Shown: positions 8,460 to 17,435, counted from the stretch's first letter. The stretch: 64,000 nt of DNA from Acidobacteriota bacterium (GCA_020851565.1 JADZCN010000022.1:1-64000); one strand, 5' to 3'. Made by a program: numbers and translations. Notes: generated by a model from the letters alone, not told the origin.

Positions 8460-10088
8460 ATGCGACACTTCAAGGTTCCCGAGACGCTCCGGCACGACCT
8501 GCCCGCCGCCGTGGTCGTGTTCCTGGTGGCCACGCCGCTCTGCCTGGGCATTGCGCTCGCGTCGGGCGCGCCGCTGTTCTCCGGCATCATCGCGGGGGTG
8601 GTCGGCGGCCTGGTCGTGGGGGCAGCCAGCGGGTCGGCGCTCGGGGTCAGCGGGCCCGCTGCCGGCCTGGCGGTGATCGTGCTCGGCGCCATCACGACCC
8701 TCGGCGCCTGGGAGACGTTCCTGCTCGCGGTGGTGCTGGCCGGCGTCATCCAGGTGGCGCTCGGCTTCGCGCGCGCCGGGATCATCGGCTACTACTTCCC
8801 CTCGTCGGTCATCAAGGGGATGCTCACCGGCATCGGGCTCACCATCATTCTCAAGCAGCTGCCCCACGCCGTGGGCTACGACGCGGATCCGGAGGGCAGC
8901 CTGGCGTTCGCGCAGGCGGGTGGAGAGAACACGTTGTCGGCGCTGGGGCAGATGCTGGGGTTCATCCAGCCGGGCGCCCTGGCGGTGGCGATGGTTTCGC
9001 TGGTCGTGCTGGTGCTCTGGGAGCAGCCGGTCATCAAGCGGATGAAGGCCTCGCTCTGGATCCAGGGGCCGCTCGTCGCGGTCGCCCTGGGCATCCTGCT
9101 CAACGAGGTGTTCAAGGCCGTCGCGCCGTCGATGGCGATCGCCTCGACTCACCTGGTGCAGATCCCGGTCTCGGAGGGCGTGCGGGGCTTCCTGTCGCTG
9201 TTCACGCTGCCCGACTTCTCGCAGCTGACCAACCCGGCGGTGTACACCACGGCGATCACGCTGGCGGTGGTGGCCAGCATCGAGACGCTGCTGTGCGTCG
9301 AGGCGACGGACCGGCTCGACCCGATGAAGCGTGTCACCCCGACGGACCGCGAGCTGAAGGCCCAGGGCCTCGGCAACATCGTCTCCGGGTTGATCGGCGG
9401 GCTGCCGATCACGCAGGTCATCGTGCGCAGCTCCGCAAACATCCAGTCGGGCGGGCGGACGAAGCTGTCGGCCATCCTGCACGGCGTGCTGTTGCTGGCG
9501 GCGGTCGTCGCCGCGCCGGCGCTCCTGAACCTCATCCCGCTGGCAACCCTCGCGGCCATCCTGCTGGTCGTGGGCTACAAGCTCGCGAAGCCGTCGCTCT
9601 TCGCCGCGATGTACCAGCTGGGCCCCTACCAGTTCATCCCCTTCGTGATCACGGTCGTGGGCATCCTCGTGACGGACCTGCTGGTGGGCATCGGGCTGGG
9701 GATGGCCGTCGCCGTCTTCTTCATCCTGCTCACGAACTACCGCAACCCGTATTTCGTGGATGCGAGGCCTCACAAGCCCGGCGAGGTCGTGCGGCTGTCG
9801 CTGTCGGAGGACGTGTCGTTCCTGAACCGGGCGACGATCATGCGGACGCTGAACGCCATACCGCCCGGCACCCGGGTCGAGATCGACGCAACGCGGTCGG
9901 TGAACATCGACTACGACGTCTACGAGATCCTGAGGGGCTTCGAACAGCGGGCGAAGCTCGTGAACATCGACCTGACCATCCGGGGGCTCGACGCGCTGCG
10001 GCGCCAGAACGACTCCATGCGGCGCGTCCAGCGCGTGATTCGCCGCGAGCGCAAGCGCGTGGCGCGCCAGGCGCCCGAAGCGGCCTGA
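8460..10088 (+). CDS. SulP-family anion transporter (probable bicarbonate or sulfate)
   Basis: Inner-membrane SLC26/SulP transporter of 542 residues. The transmembrane domain (about 1-430) begins with the typical LRHDLPAAVVVFLVATPLCLGI segment and contains VTPTDRELKAQGLGNIVSGL and a QSGGRTKLSAILHG stretch. The C-terminal region (about 450-520, with a VEIDATRSVNIDYDVYEIL segment) resembles a reduced STAS domain. ATG 8460 has AGGAGA six bases upstream. The carbonic anhydrase gene follows 81 nt downstream. SulP plus carbonic anhydrase pairs are usually linked to bicarbonate uptake, so bicarbonate is the favoured substrate by inference; sulfate remains possible. Confidence 0.88.
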   Translation: MRHFKVPETLRHDLPAAVVVFLVATPLCLGIALASGAPLFSGIIAGVVGGLVVGAASGSALGVSGPAAGLAVIVLGAITTLGAWETFLLAVVLAGVIQVALGFARAGIIGYYFPSSVIKGMLTGIGLTIILKQLPHAVGYDADPEGSLAFAQAGGENTLSALGQMLGFIQPGALAVAMVSLVVLVLWEQPVIKRMKASLWIQGPLVAVALGILLNEVFKAVAPSMAIASTHLVQIPVSEGVRGFLSLFTLPDFSQLTNPAVYTTAITLAVVASIETLLCVEATDRLDPMKRVTPTDRELKAQGLGNIVSGLIGGLPITQVIVRSSANIQSGGRTKLSAILHGVLLLAAVVAAPALLNLIPLATLAAILLVVGYKLAKPSLFAAMYQLGPYQFIPFVITVVGILVTDLLVGIGLGMAVAVFFILLTNYRNPYFVDARPHKPGEVVRLSLSEDVSFLNRATIMRTLNAIPPGTRVEIDATRSVNIDYDVYEILRGFEQRAKLVNIDLTIRGLDALRRQNDSMRRVQRVIRRERKRVARQAPEAA

Positions 10089-10169
10089 CGAGGGCCAGGG
10101 GACGGGCCGGGCCCGCCCGGGCGAGTCGGAGGACAATAGCTGTCCGTGTTCCAGCCAGACGAGGATGAC

Positions 10170-10841
10170 ATGCGCACACAGACGAAAGAGATCCAGCAGA
10201 GCCTGACGCCGGAGAAGGCGTTCGACATTCTCAGGGACGGGAACCAGAGGTTCATCAGCAACCTGCGGCTGAACCGCAACCTGCTGCAGCAGGTGAACGA
10301 GACCTCGGATGGCCAGCACCCGTTCGCCATCGTCCTCAGCTGCATCGACTCCAGGACGAGCGCGGAGCTCATCTTCGACCAGGGCCTGGGGGACATCTTC
10401 AGCGTCCGCGTGGCGGGGAACGTGCTGAACGAGGACATCCTGGGCAGCATGGAGTTCGCCTGCCAGGTGGCCGGCGCGAAGCTCATCGTGGTGCTGGGCC
10501 ACACCCGCTGCGGCGCGGTCAAGGGCGCCTGCAGTCACGTCCAGCTGGGACACCTGACCGGGCTGCTCGGCAAGATCGGCCCGGCCGTCTACGAGGTCGA
10601 GAGGATGGGGGGCGCCGATCTCCCGGAGGCCGAGCGCGTCGAACGGGTGGCCCTCGAGAACACCCGCCACCAGATGCGGGCCATCCTGGATCGCAGCCCG
10701 ATCCTCGAGCACCTCTTCAACGAGGGCAAGGTCGGCATCGTCGGGGGGATGTACTCGGTGGAGACGGGCGAAGTGACGTTCTTCGACCACCAGTTCCACC
10801 CGCGCGCCGAGGCCACCGAGACGGCCGCCGCCGCGCGCTGA
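10170..10841 (+). CDS. Beta-class carbonic anhydrase
   Basis: Zinc enzyme of 223 residues interconverting CO2 and bicarbonate. The zinc ligands are visible as C58, H111 and C114 (SCIDSRTS ... LGHTRCGAVKGA), with the D60-R62 dyad of the active site. No signal peptide, so cytosolic. ATG 10170 is preferred over GTG 10146 because GAGG lies five bases before it and the extra eight residues are not part of the fold. It probably works with the SulP transporter just upstream, converting imported bicarbonate or trapping CO2. A strong hairpin follows the stop. Confidence 0.93.
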   Translation: MRTQTKEIQQSLTPEKAFDILRDGNQRFISNLRLNRNLLQQVNETSDGQHPFAIVLSCIDSRTSAELIFDQGLGDIFSVRVAGNVLNEDILGSMEFACQVAGAKLIVVLGHTRCGAVKGACSHVQLGHLTGLLGKIGPAVYEVERMGGADLPEAERVERVALENTRHQMRAILDRSPILEHLFNEGKVGIVGGMYSVETGEVTFFDHQFHPRAEATETAAAAR

Positions 10842-10862
10842 CCGGTTTCCAGACGGAAACGA

Positions 10863-10898
10863 AACGGCCGCCGGTGGGGGCTCCCACCGGCGGCCGTT
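10863..10898 (+). terminator. Strong GC hairpin after carbonic anhydrase gene
   Basis: AACGGCCGCCGGTGGG pairs perfectly with CCCACCGGCGGCCGTT around a 4-nt loop, a 16-bp stem 21 nt after the stop. There is no good T-tract on the plus strand, so it may be Rho-assisted or act as a 3' stability element. Confidence 0.65.
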
Positions 10899-10921
10899 CG
10901 CATGTCACCGCACGTCGGTCC

Positions 10922-11009
10922 GAACCTGCGTGCTTTGAACCTCTGTGTTTTGAACCTCTGTGTTTTGAACCTCCGTGCTTTGAACGCCCGTGCTTTGAAC
11001 GTCCGTTCC
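10922..11009. repeat. 15-bp tandem repeat, about six copies
   Basis: Five good copies and one decayed copy of GAACCTCTGTGTTTT run head to tail, with variation at the 7th, 8th and 12th bases. The array abuts the 3' end of the second TonB receptor gene, whose stop is at 11009. It is distinct in unit and length from the 7-8 bp repeats elsewhere in the window. Confidence 0.85.
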
Positions 11010-13891
11010 TACCAGTTGAACTTCACCCCGAACTTCGCGATGCGCGGCGGCAGTACCGTCGTCGCCTTCTCGAACGCGGCGCCGGACCGCCAGTTGATGT
11101 TGATGGCGGTGTTCGCGTTGAGCGCGTTGTAGAGGTCGAAGAACAGGCCCACGCGCGCGCGATCGGCGAAGGTGAGCTGCTTCTCCACCCGGATGTCGAC
11201 CACCGACACCGTGTCCTGCCGGCGGGTGCCGATGGGCTCGGCCAGGATGATCTGGTTGCCGTAGTTCAGCTCGCCCGGCCGGGTGACGAAGAAGCGGCCG
11301 TAGGGGGCGCCGCTCTGCATCTTCAGCACGGGCGTCACGCGCAGGCCCCAGCCGGCGTCAACGGTGCCGCTGATCTTCGCGTTCCAGTTGGTGAACTCGT
11401 TCAGCGTCTGCTCGTTCGGGTTCGTCGGGTAGCTGCCGAAGAACGCGAACTGGCTGACCGCGGTGCCGAACCGGTTGTTGAAGTACAGGTTGCCGTACTC
11501 CTCGGTCCACGTGTAGGAGTAGGAGGCCACCATCGACCAGCGGTTGCCGTAGCGCTTGTTGGCCGAGAACTCGAGCGTCTTGTAGGTGCCCTCGTACCCG
11601 GGGATGTTCGTCGTCACCTGGCTCGAGCGGCGGCTCGGGTCGTCCAGGTTGAAGGCCGGGATGGCGCGGTCGTCGCCGTTGCCGTAGACGTTGTCGGCGC
11701 CGGGATCGACCACCGTCACCGGCACGTTGAACGCGTCGAACGGGCGCAGTTCGTTCACCTGCTGCCAGCCCTGGTTGTCCGTCTTGTACACGTAGCCGAC
11801 GCGCACGCCGAGGTCGTTCATCACGGCCCGCTCCACGAAGAACGACATCTCGTCGTTGTAGGCGTTCTTCATGTCGGGATCGACGCGGGCGTTGGCCACG
11901 CCGCCGAAGCGCGTCTCGAGCACGCGCTCCTCGCCCTCCTGGTACACGCGGTCGCCGTTGACGTCGGCCCACGTGTAGTCGGCGTACTGGTTGGCCGTGT
12001 TCGGGTTCACCGAGTCGGCCAGGTTCACGCCGGTGTTGAAGTAGAAGCGGCCCCAGTTCGCCTTCAGCACCGTCTTGCCGTCGCCCGCCAGGTCGTACGT
12101 GACGCCCAGCCGCGGGACGATGTGGTTGAAGGCGATGACCTCGGAGACCTCCGAGAACTGCAGCGGCGTCGGCACGAAGCGGCCCGCCGGCAGCGCCTGC
12201 TCCGGCAGCCACACGCGGTAGCGGTCGAACCGGGCGCCCACGTTGAGCGTCAGGCGCTGGATCTGCCACGTGTCGGTCACGAAGACCGACGTGGAGGCCA
12301 GGGCGCTCCAGCTGTCGGCGTTGTTGTAGAGGCGCACCGATGCCGGCGTCGTTCCCATCGGGCCGCTCGCCAGGTCGCCGTTCACGAAGTGAATCACGTT
12401 GCTGGCGTACGCCTGGTTCCACAGCGTCTCGCCCTTCTCGTCCAGGTACTCGCCGCCCACCTTGAAGTTGTGCGAGCCGCCCAGGAAGTTGTCCTTGAAG
12501 TAGCTGAGGGCGCCGGTGTACTGGTTGCGCCGCCGGCGCAGCTCCCAGTCGCGGCCGCCGCCCAGGATCTGGTTCGTCGTCAGCGACTCGTAGCGGGTGT
12601 CGGTCGTGTTGCTGTCCAGCCCGAAGTTGTAGCCGAACTGCCCGGCGCGAACCTCCGCGAACATGTTCTGGTTGATCGTGCCGTTCCACTCGCCCTTGTA
12701 GACCCAGCTCGGCGAGTCCTGCAGCACCGTGGAGTCGGCCGTGATGTGCACGGGCGCGCCCAGGCGGTTGCTGCTGTCGGTGCGGTTCGGCTGCTGCTTG
12801 GTGCCGTGCTGCAGGTACCCGATGAACTTGTTGTTCTGGTTCATCTGGTAGGTGGCCTTGCCCGTGTAGTTGAACAGCTTCGTATTGAACGGCGTGCCGT
12901 CCAGGAAGCTGCCAGAGGGCGGCGCCGCGACCGAGTTGCGCTGGTTCAGGTACGCGAAGTAGCCCCAGACCTTGTCCTTGACGAGCGGGCCACCCACGTC
13001 CACGTTCAGGTTCTTGTACGAGGCGAGGCGGTTGCCGTCATCGGCGATGATCGCGCCCGGCGACGGCCGGATCTGATCGGCCGCCAGGTTGCGGCTCTGG
13101 ATGTCCTCGGTCTCGAAATCGTAGTAGAGGCTGACGCTCGGCGTGTTCGCGCCGCTCTTGCTCACGAACTGCGTCAGCACGCCGGGGTTCGGCATCTCGG
13201 CCGAGTTGCCCGCCGCGCCGATGAACACCTCCTCGAACGATCCGTAGTCCAGGTAGAAACCGGCGGCGGAGGTGCCCTCCGTCGTGTTGATGCCCTCCAC
13301 GAGCGGACGGTTCTGGCCCGAGTAGCCGTACGAGAAGTACGTGGTCTGCGTGCCCATCGTCGAGCCCCCGACGTCCACGCGGTTCAGCGTGACCGAGGGG
13401 GTCGTCGCCAGCAGCGACCACATGTCGCGCGCGTTCGGGATGGAGGACAGCATCTGCTGGTCGTAGTTGGTCTGCACCCGCGTCGCCGACGTGTCGATGA
13501 CCGGTGACTGGCCGCTGACCGTCACCGTTTCCTGCAGCGTCGCCACGTTGAGGGCGATGTTCACCTGGGCGTTGAACCCCAGCGTGATGCGGATGCCTTC
13601 GCGCACGGCGGTCTGGAAGCCCGCGAGCTCGTAGCTGATGCGGTACTCGCCGGGAGGCACGGCCGGGAAGCGGTACACGCCCGCTTCGTTGGTGACGACC
13701 GTGAGCTGGCCGATCTGTGCCGGGCTGGTGGCCGTCACCGTGACGCCGGGCAGCACGCCGCCCTGGGCGTCCCTCACTTCGCCGCTGATGCTCCCCGTGG
13801 AGCTGGCGCCGCCGCCCTGGGCGAACGCGGGTGCGGAGCTGAGCCCGAGCACCGCCACGAGCGCCCAGACGAGGTTGGTCCAACGCTTCAT
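11009..13891 (-). CDS. Oar-like TonB-dependent receptor with carboxypeptidase regulatory-like domain
   Basis: Outer-membrane receptor of 960 residues, the second of this type in the window. Signal peptide MKRWTNLVWALVAVLGLSSAPAFA, then a carboxypeptidase-regulatory-like domain (TGSISGEVRDAQGGVLPG ... VTVSGQSPVID), plug, and a barrel ending IAKFGVKFNW with a C-terminal aromatic. ATG 13891 has AGGAGG eight bases upstream. It shares architecture with the receptor at 5161-8097, but the barrels look clearly different, so it is probably an old paralogue rather than a recent duplication. Substrate unknown. A 15-bp repeat array lies directly at its 3' end. Confidence 0.92.
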   Translation of the reverse strand: MKRWTNLVWALVAVLGLSSAPAFAQGGGASSTGSISGEVRDAQGGVLPGVTVTATSPAQIGQLTVVTNEAGVYRFPAVPPGEYRISYELAGFQTAVREGIRITLGFNAQVNIALNVATLQETVTVSGQSPVIDTSATRVQTNYDQQMLSSIPNARDMWSLLATTPSVTLNRVDVGGSTMGTQTTYFSYGYSGQNRPLVEGINTTEGTSAAGFYLDYGSFEEVFIGAAGNSAEMPNPGVLTQFVSKSGANTPSVSLYYDFETEDIQSRNLAADQIRPSPGAIIADDGNRLASYKNLNVDVGGPLVKDKVWGYFAYLNQRNSVAAPPSGSFLDGTPFNTKLFNYTGKATYQMNQNNKFIGYLQHGTKQQPNRTDSSNRLGAPVHITADSTVLQDSPSWVYKGEWNGTINQNMFAEVRAGQFGYNFGLDSNTTDTRYESLTTNQILGGGRDWELRRRRNQYTGALSYFKDNFLGGSHNFKVGGEYLDEKGETLWNQAYASNVIHFVNGDLASGPMGTTPASVRLYNNADSWSALASTSVFVTDTWQIQRLTLNVGARFDRYRVWLPEQALPAGRFVPTPLQFSEVSEVIAFNHIVPRLGVTYDLAGDGKTVLKANWGRFYFNTGVNLADSVNPNTANQYADYTWADVNGDRVYQEGEERVLETRFGGVANARVDPDMKNAYNDEMSFFVERAVMNDLGVRVGYVYKTDNQGWQQVNELRPFDAFNVPVTVVDPGADNVYGNGDDRAIPAFNLDDPSRRSSQVTTNIPGYEGTYKTLEFSANKRYGNRWSMVASYSYTWTEEYGNLYFNNRFGTAVSQFAFFGSYPTNPNEQTLNEFTNWNAKISGTVDAGWGLRVTPVLKMQSGAPYGRFFVTRPGELNYGNQIILAEPIGTRRQDTVSVVDIRVEKQLTFADRARVGLFFDLYNALNANTAININWRSGAAFEKATTVLPPRIAKFGVKFNW

Positions 13892-14207
13892 TCGAGAACC
13901 TCCTGACAGGTGAATCCGGACCGCCGTGTGTGGGCACGGCGGCGGAGAGCCGCAAGACGCGGCTCGACCCTGCGGGGGAGCAATTCCAGTGCCCCGGCTC
14001 GTCACGGCCGGCGGCCGTTCGTCCCACGGCGTCGCTGGGACGAGCAGCCGGGACGGGGGACGGGTGCCCGGTGCACGACTCGAATGCCACTGACCATCCG
14101 TTACGCCTCCGCTGCGGCGGCGGGCGCGCTTCAAGCAAGTGAACCGGCGATTCGTCAAATCGAATCGGGTGAGCGGTGGGGCCCGCCCCGGCGCATGGCG
14201 CCGCGGG
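13892..14207. promoter_or_regulatory. Intergenic region upstream of the second TonB receptor
   Basis: A 316-bp gap between the rhomboid gene and the receptor start; both genes are on the minus strand. It contains a clean hairpin, CGTCCCA/TGGGACG (14020-14042), and other GC-rich imperfect inverted repeats. The rhomboid transcript should begin elsewhere, so this region should carry the receptor promoter. No known site was recognised. Confidence 0.3.
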
Positions 14208-15050
14208 TCACTGCATGAGGACGGGGAGGGCCGTGACGAACGATGCGATGAGGGCGACCAGGGTGAGGACGAGGCAGCCGAGGGCGAGCGCGAGGTGATC
14301 GATGCGCTCCTTCTTCAGCGGGTCGAGCACGAGCGAGGCCAGGTAGCCGCCGGCGAAGCCGCCGGCGTGTGCCCAATTGTCCACGCCCGGGAAGATGAGG
14401 CCGAAGAGGCCGAGGAAGAGGGCGTACTGCAGGCCGGCTTGTCCAGCGTGGCTGTGCCCCGTCCGCCGGCCGTAATGAACGAGCGCGCCGAGGAGGCCGA
14501 AGATGGGAGCCGACGCGCCCACCGAGAACAGGGCGCCGCCAATCAGCGGGATGCCGGCGAGGTAGAGCCCTGCCACCGAGCTGGCCGTGAAGCCGGCGAC
14601 GCCTGAGGCCGTGTAGATGATGATCATCCGCCCCGCGCCGTACAGGTCCGCGACGGCCGGCGCCAGCTGGCGAATCCACATCACGTTGAAGAAGATGTGC
14701 AGCACGCCGGCGTGCAGCCAGCCTGCGGTGAGGACCGTCCACCAGCGGTCGAACGTGAACACCGGCACGGCGCCGCTGGCGCCGAGCAGGAAGAGGATCT
14801 CGGTGCTGGGCGAGAGGAAGCCCTGGATGTTGGTGCCCGAGAGCAGGAGCGACAGCGCGTAGAGCGTGATGGTCCCGCCCATCACGACGGGGACGAACCC
14901 GAGGTCGTGGCCCAGGCGCCGGAGCGCCGGCCCATAGCCCCACAGCCCGGGATTGCGCCGGCCGCAGTTGTAGCAGGTGTCGTCGTTCACCCCCACCAGC
15001 ACGCCGCAGGAGGTGCAGATGACGGAGCCTTCGGTCTGGCGCTTCAGCAT
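14208..15050 (-). CDS. Rhomboid-family intramembrane serine protease with N-terminal zinc ribbon
   Basis: A 280-residue membrane protein. An N-terminal four-cysteine zinc ribbon (C12, C15, C26, C29; VICTSCGVLVG and TCYNCGRRNPG) precedes about six transmembrane helices. Rhomboid signatures are present: H113/H118/N122 in WLHAGVLHIFFNVMW, catalytic S180 in VGASAPIFG and H228 in DNWAHAGG, giving the Ser-His dyad. Such proteases cleave transmembrane segments of other proteins; no substrate can be named. The start at 15050 is chosen because the zinc ribbon follows directly. The longer frame runs into an A-rich repeat. It ends the run of minus-strand genes from the ABC exporter onward. Confidence 0.88.
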   Translation of the reverse strand: MLKRQTEGSVICTSCGVLVGVNDDTCYNCGRRNPGLWGYGPALRRLGHDLGFVPVVMGGTITLYALSLLLSGTNIQGFLSPSTEILFLLGASGAVPVFTFDRWWTVLTAGWLHAGVLHIFFNVMWIRQLAPAVADLYGAGRMIIIYTASGVAGFTASSVAGLYLAGIPLIGGALFSVGASAPIFGLLGALVHYGRRTGHSHAGQAGLQYALFLGLFGLIFPGVDNWAHAGGFAGGYLASLVLDPLKKERIDHLALALGCLVLTLVALIASFVTALPVLMQ

Positions 15051-15085
15051 CAACCGATGATACTCAGTCGTGCTGTCCGGGACCG

Positions 15086-15169
15086 AAAAGAAACCACGAA
15101 GGCACGAAGAAGCACGGAGCACACGAAGTCAGGACCCCAAGCCCCAAGCCCCAAGACCCAAGACCAGAC
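15086..15169. repeat. Composite element: A-rich CACGAAG block plus CCCCAAG tandem repeats
   Basis: Positions 15086-15130 form an A-rich block built on ACCACGAAGGCACGAAGAAG. Positions 15131-15169 hold tandem copies of CCCCAAGC and CCCAAGAC. The same two-part arrangement recurs at 17331-17430, in the same orientation and again just upstream of a minus-strand start codon. Confidence 0.75.
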
Positions 15170-15173
15170 GTAA

Positions 15174-17315
15174 TCACAGGCCGTGCTTCCTGTACCAGGC
15201 GATGGACCGTTCGAGCGCATCCACCACGTGCTTCGTCTCGCGCAGGCCGTGGCCCTCGCGGGGGTAACGGACCATCACGGTTTCGACGCCCACGTCGTGG
15301 AGCGCGATGTAGAACTGCTCGGCCTCCTCGATGGGGACGTCGTTGTCGTTCTCGCCGTGGATGAACAGGACCGGTGTCTTCACCTGGTCCGCGTAGCGGA
15401 TGGGCGAGCGTTCCCAGAGCATATCGATGATGCGTGTCGCGTCCACCCGCTCGTGCGGGAAGCCGCCGTACTCAACGGCGAGGTAGTCGTGGTAGTAGGC
15501 GAGGTAGTTCTGCGTGACGAGGTTCGAGATGCCGGCGCTGGGAATGGCTGCCTTGAACCGCGGCGTGCGGGTGATGATCCAGTTCGTGAGCTGCCCGCCG
15601 TAGCTGCCGCCCTCGATGCCCATCCGGGTGGCGTCCAGCCACGGGTGCTTCGCGAGCGCCGCGTCCACACCGGCCAGCACGTCGCGCGCCTCGGCGCCGT
15701 TCTGATCGCGGAAGATGGCGTCGGCGAGTGCCTGCCCGTATCCGGTGGATCCGCGGTAGTTCACCATCAGCACGGCCCAGCCCAGCCCCGCGTACACCTG
15801 CGCCTTCGGGTTGAAGGCGGGGCCCTGCTGACCGTGCGGCCCGCCGTGGATCATCACGATGAGGGGCACGCTGGCCGGCTTCGCACTCGCCGCGCCGGCG
15901 GGCTTCGTGAGAAACGCCTCGATCTCCAGCCCTTCGTTCGAGAAGGTGAACGCCTCGACCTCCGCGAGCCCGCGCGAGCCGAGGAGCGCCTGGTTGAGCG
16001 TGGTGACCTGGACAGGCTGCGCGTGCGGTGCGCTCCCTGCCTGGAGCGCCGGGGCCGGGGTACGGAGCGCCGGGGCTTCAGCCCCGGCGACATCCACCGT
16101 GAAGAGCTCCGATGGAGAACCCGTCGCCGAGAACGCGTAGGCGACGCGGCCCTTTCCCACCGAGAAGGCGCCCACACCGCCGCGCCCACCGACGATGGTC
16201 GAGACGCGCGGCGTTCCCGCCGCCGGTCCTCTCCCGACGGCGCGAGCGTCGCTCCCGTCATCGCTCCTCCCGCCGACGGCGGGCACCTCGACCGCCATGA
16301 GCTTCACGCTCCCACGCGCCTGCACCGTGAAGTAGAGCCGCCGCCCGTCCGCCGACCACTGCGGCGCCCCCTGGCGGTTGTCGATGGCCTTGCCCACCTC
16401 CACCCGCTCCGATCCGTCCGCACGCATGACCCACACGTGCGTGTCCTCCATCGTCGTCTCGGAGGACGTGAGGTCGCGCGTCGTGCCCGCAAACGCGATG
16501 CGCGTGCCGTCGGGCGACCAGGCGGGGAAGTACTCCGCGCTCTTCGTCGCGGTCAGGCGCGTGACCGCGCCGTCCCCCACGCCGACGGTGAAGACGTCGT
16601 AGTTGAACCGCTTGTCGGGGGTGGCTTCGCGGTTCGACACGAAGAGGATGCGATCCCCCTTCGGTGACCAGTCGATGGAGTGCTCGTAGTACGGGCCGTC
16701 GGTCAGCTGGCGCACCTGGCGCGTGGCGACGTCGGCGACGAAGATGTGCAGTCGCCGGTTGTCGTTGAAGCGCGTCAACCCCTCCGTGGCCGTGGGCTTG
16801 AAGAGGTAGCGCGTGATGACCATCGGGTCACCATCTGCACCCTCCGACTCGGGCCCGCTGGTGGCCGAGACGAACGCGAGGAGCTTCCCATCGGGCGACC
16901 ACGCCACGCGCCTGCCCGAAGAGGGCAGGGGATGGTTCGTGCCGGTGACGGGCGCGACGAGCCGCGAGGCCTCGCCTCGGCGAGTGGCCACCACGAGGCC
17001 GCTGCCCTCCGCCGTGCGGCCGATGTAGGCGATGCGCGTCCCGTCGGGCGACCACCGGGGGCCCGAACCGTTCTCGAGCCGCACGGTCTCGCCGGTGGCC
17101 ATGTCGCGGAGCCAGGTGCTGCTCGTCGGGCGCCCGGGCTCGGCGCTCGACACGACCGAGTAGGCGAGGTCTGCCCCGGTGGGTGAGAGCTGCACGTCAC
17201 CAACCGACCGGAGTGCGTAGAAGTCCGCGGGCGCGAGTGGCGGCGTGCCCTGCGCCGCGACGGCCCCCCAGAGCCCCATCGCCACTATCGCCGAGACGCA
17301 GGTGAACGAGCGCAT
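15174..17315 (-). CDS. S9-family prolyl oligopeptidase-type serine peptidase
   Basis: Secreted peptidase of 713 residues with a signal peptide (RSFTCVSAIVAMGLWGAVAA). Residues about 30-440 contain WD40/TolB-like propeller repeats (LSPTGADLAYSV, WSPDGTRIAYIG, WSPKGDRILFVS, WSPDGTRIAFAG). The C-terminal alpha/beta-hydrolase domain has the triad S571 (GIEGGSYGGQ), D657 (HGENDNDVP) and H689 (REGHGL). It resembles the dipeptidyl-peptidase/acylaminoacyl-peptidase branch and probably degrades short peptides in the periplasm. ATG 17315 is set by the signal peptide. Oddly, a low-complexity Ala/Pro stretch (around AEAPALRTPAPALQAGSAPH) is encoded by a palindromic repeat at 16043-16089, between the propeller and the hydrolase domain. 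Its own start is preceded by a composite repeat. Confidence 0.92.
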   Translation of the reverse strand: MRSFTCVSAIVAMGLWGAVAAQGTPPLAPADFYALRSVGDVQLSPTGADLAYSVVSSAEPGRPTSSTWLRDMATGETVRLENGSGPRWSPDGTRIAYIGRTAEGSGLVVATRRGEASRLVAPVTGTNHPLPSSGRRVAWSPDGKLLAFVSATSGPESEGADGDPMVITRYLFKPTATEGLTRFNDNRRLHIFVADVATRQVRQLTDGPYYEHSIDWSPKGDRILFVSNREATPDKRFNYDVFTVGVGDGAVTRLTATKSAEYFPAWSPDGTRIAFAGTTRDLTSSETTMEDTHVWVMRADGSERVEVGKAIDNRQGAPQWSADGRRLYFTVQARGSVKLMAVEVPAVGGRSDDGSDARAVGRGPAAGTPRVSTIVGGRGGVGAFSVGKGRVAYAFSATGSPSELFTVDVAGAEAPALRTPAPALQAGSAPHAQPVQVTTLNQALLGSRGLAEVEAFTFSNEGLEIEAFLTKPAGAASAKPASVPLIVMIHGGPHGQQGPAFNPKAQVYAGLGWAVLMVNYRGSTGYGQALADAIFRDQNGAEARDVLAGVDAALAKHPWLDATRMGIEGGSYGGQLTNWIITRTPRFKAAIPSAGISNLVTQNYLAYYHDYLAVEYGGFPHERVDATRIIDMLWERSPIRYADQVKTPVLFIHGENDNDVPIEEAEQFYIALHDVGVETVMVRYPREGHGLRETKHVVDALERSIAWYRKHGL
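16043..16089. repeat. REP-like hairpin inside the S9 peptidase gene
   Basis: GGAGCGCCGGGGC occurs twice (16043-16055 and 16064-16076). The second copy continues into a perfect 9-bp stem, CGCCGGGGC-TTCA-GCCCCGGCG (16068-16089). The element keeps the reading frame and encodes part of an Ala/Pro-rich linker in the peptidase. Confidence 0.7.
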
Positions 17316-17330
17316 CCGCCGAGTATAGGG

Positions 17331-17430
17331 AAAAGAAACCACGACGACACGAAGAAGCACGAAGTCCAAGACCCCAAGACCCCAAGACCTCAAGACCCCA
17401 AGACCCCAAGACCCCAAGACCCCAAGACCC
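17331..17430. repeat. Composite element: A-rich CACGAAG block plus CCCCAAGA tandem repeats
   Basis: An A-rich block (17331-17366) nearly matches 15086-15130. It is followed by about eight 8-bp units of CCCCAAGA with one CTCAAGAC variant (17367-17430). It fills the gap between the permease stop and the S9 peptidase start and leaves little room for a separate promoter. Confidence 0.8.
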
Positions 17431-17435
17431 ACCCC

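Noticed and set aside
10874-13507. 877-codon plus-strand frame opposite the second TonB receptor
   Set aside because: It begins in a terminator and a tandem repeat and then mirrors the receptor; no protein family is recognisable.
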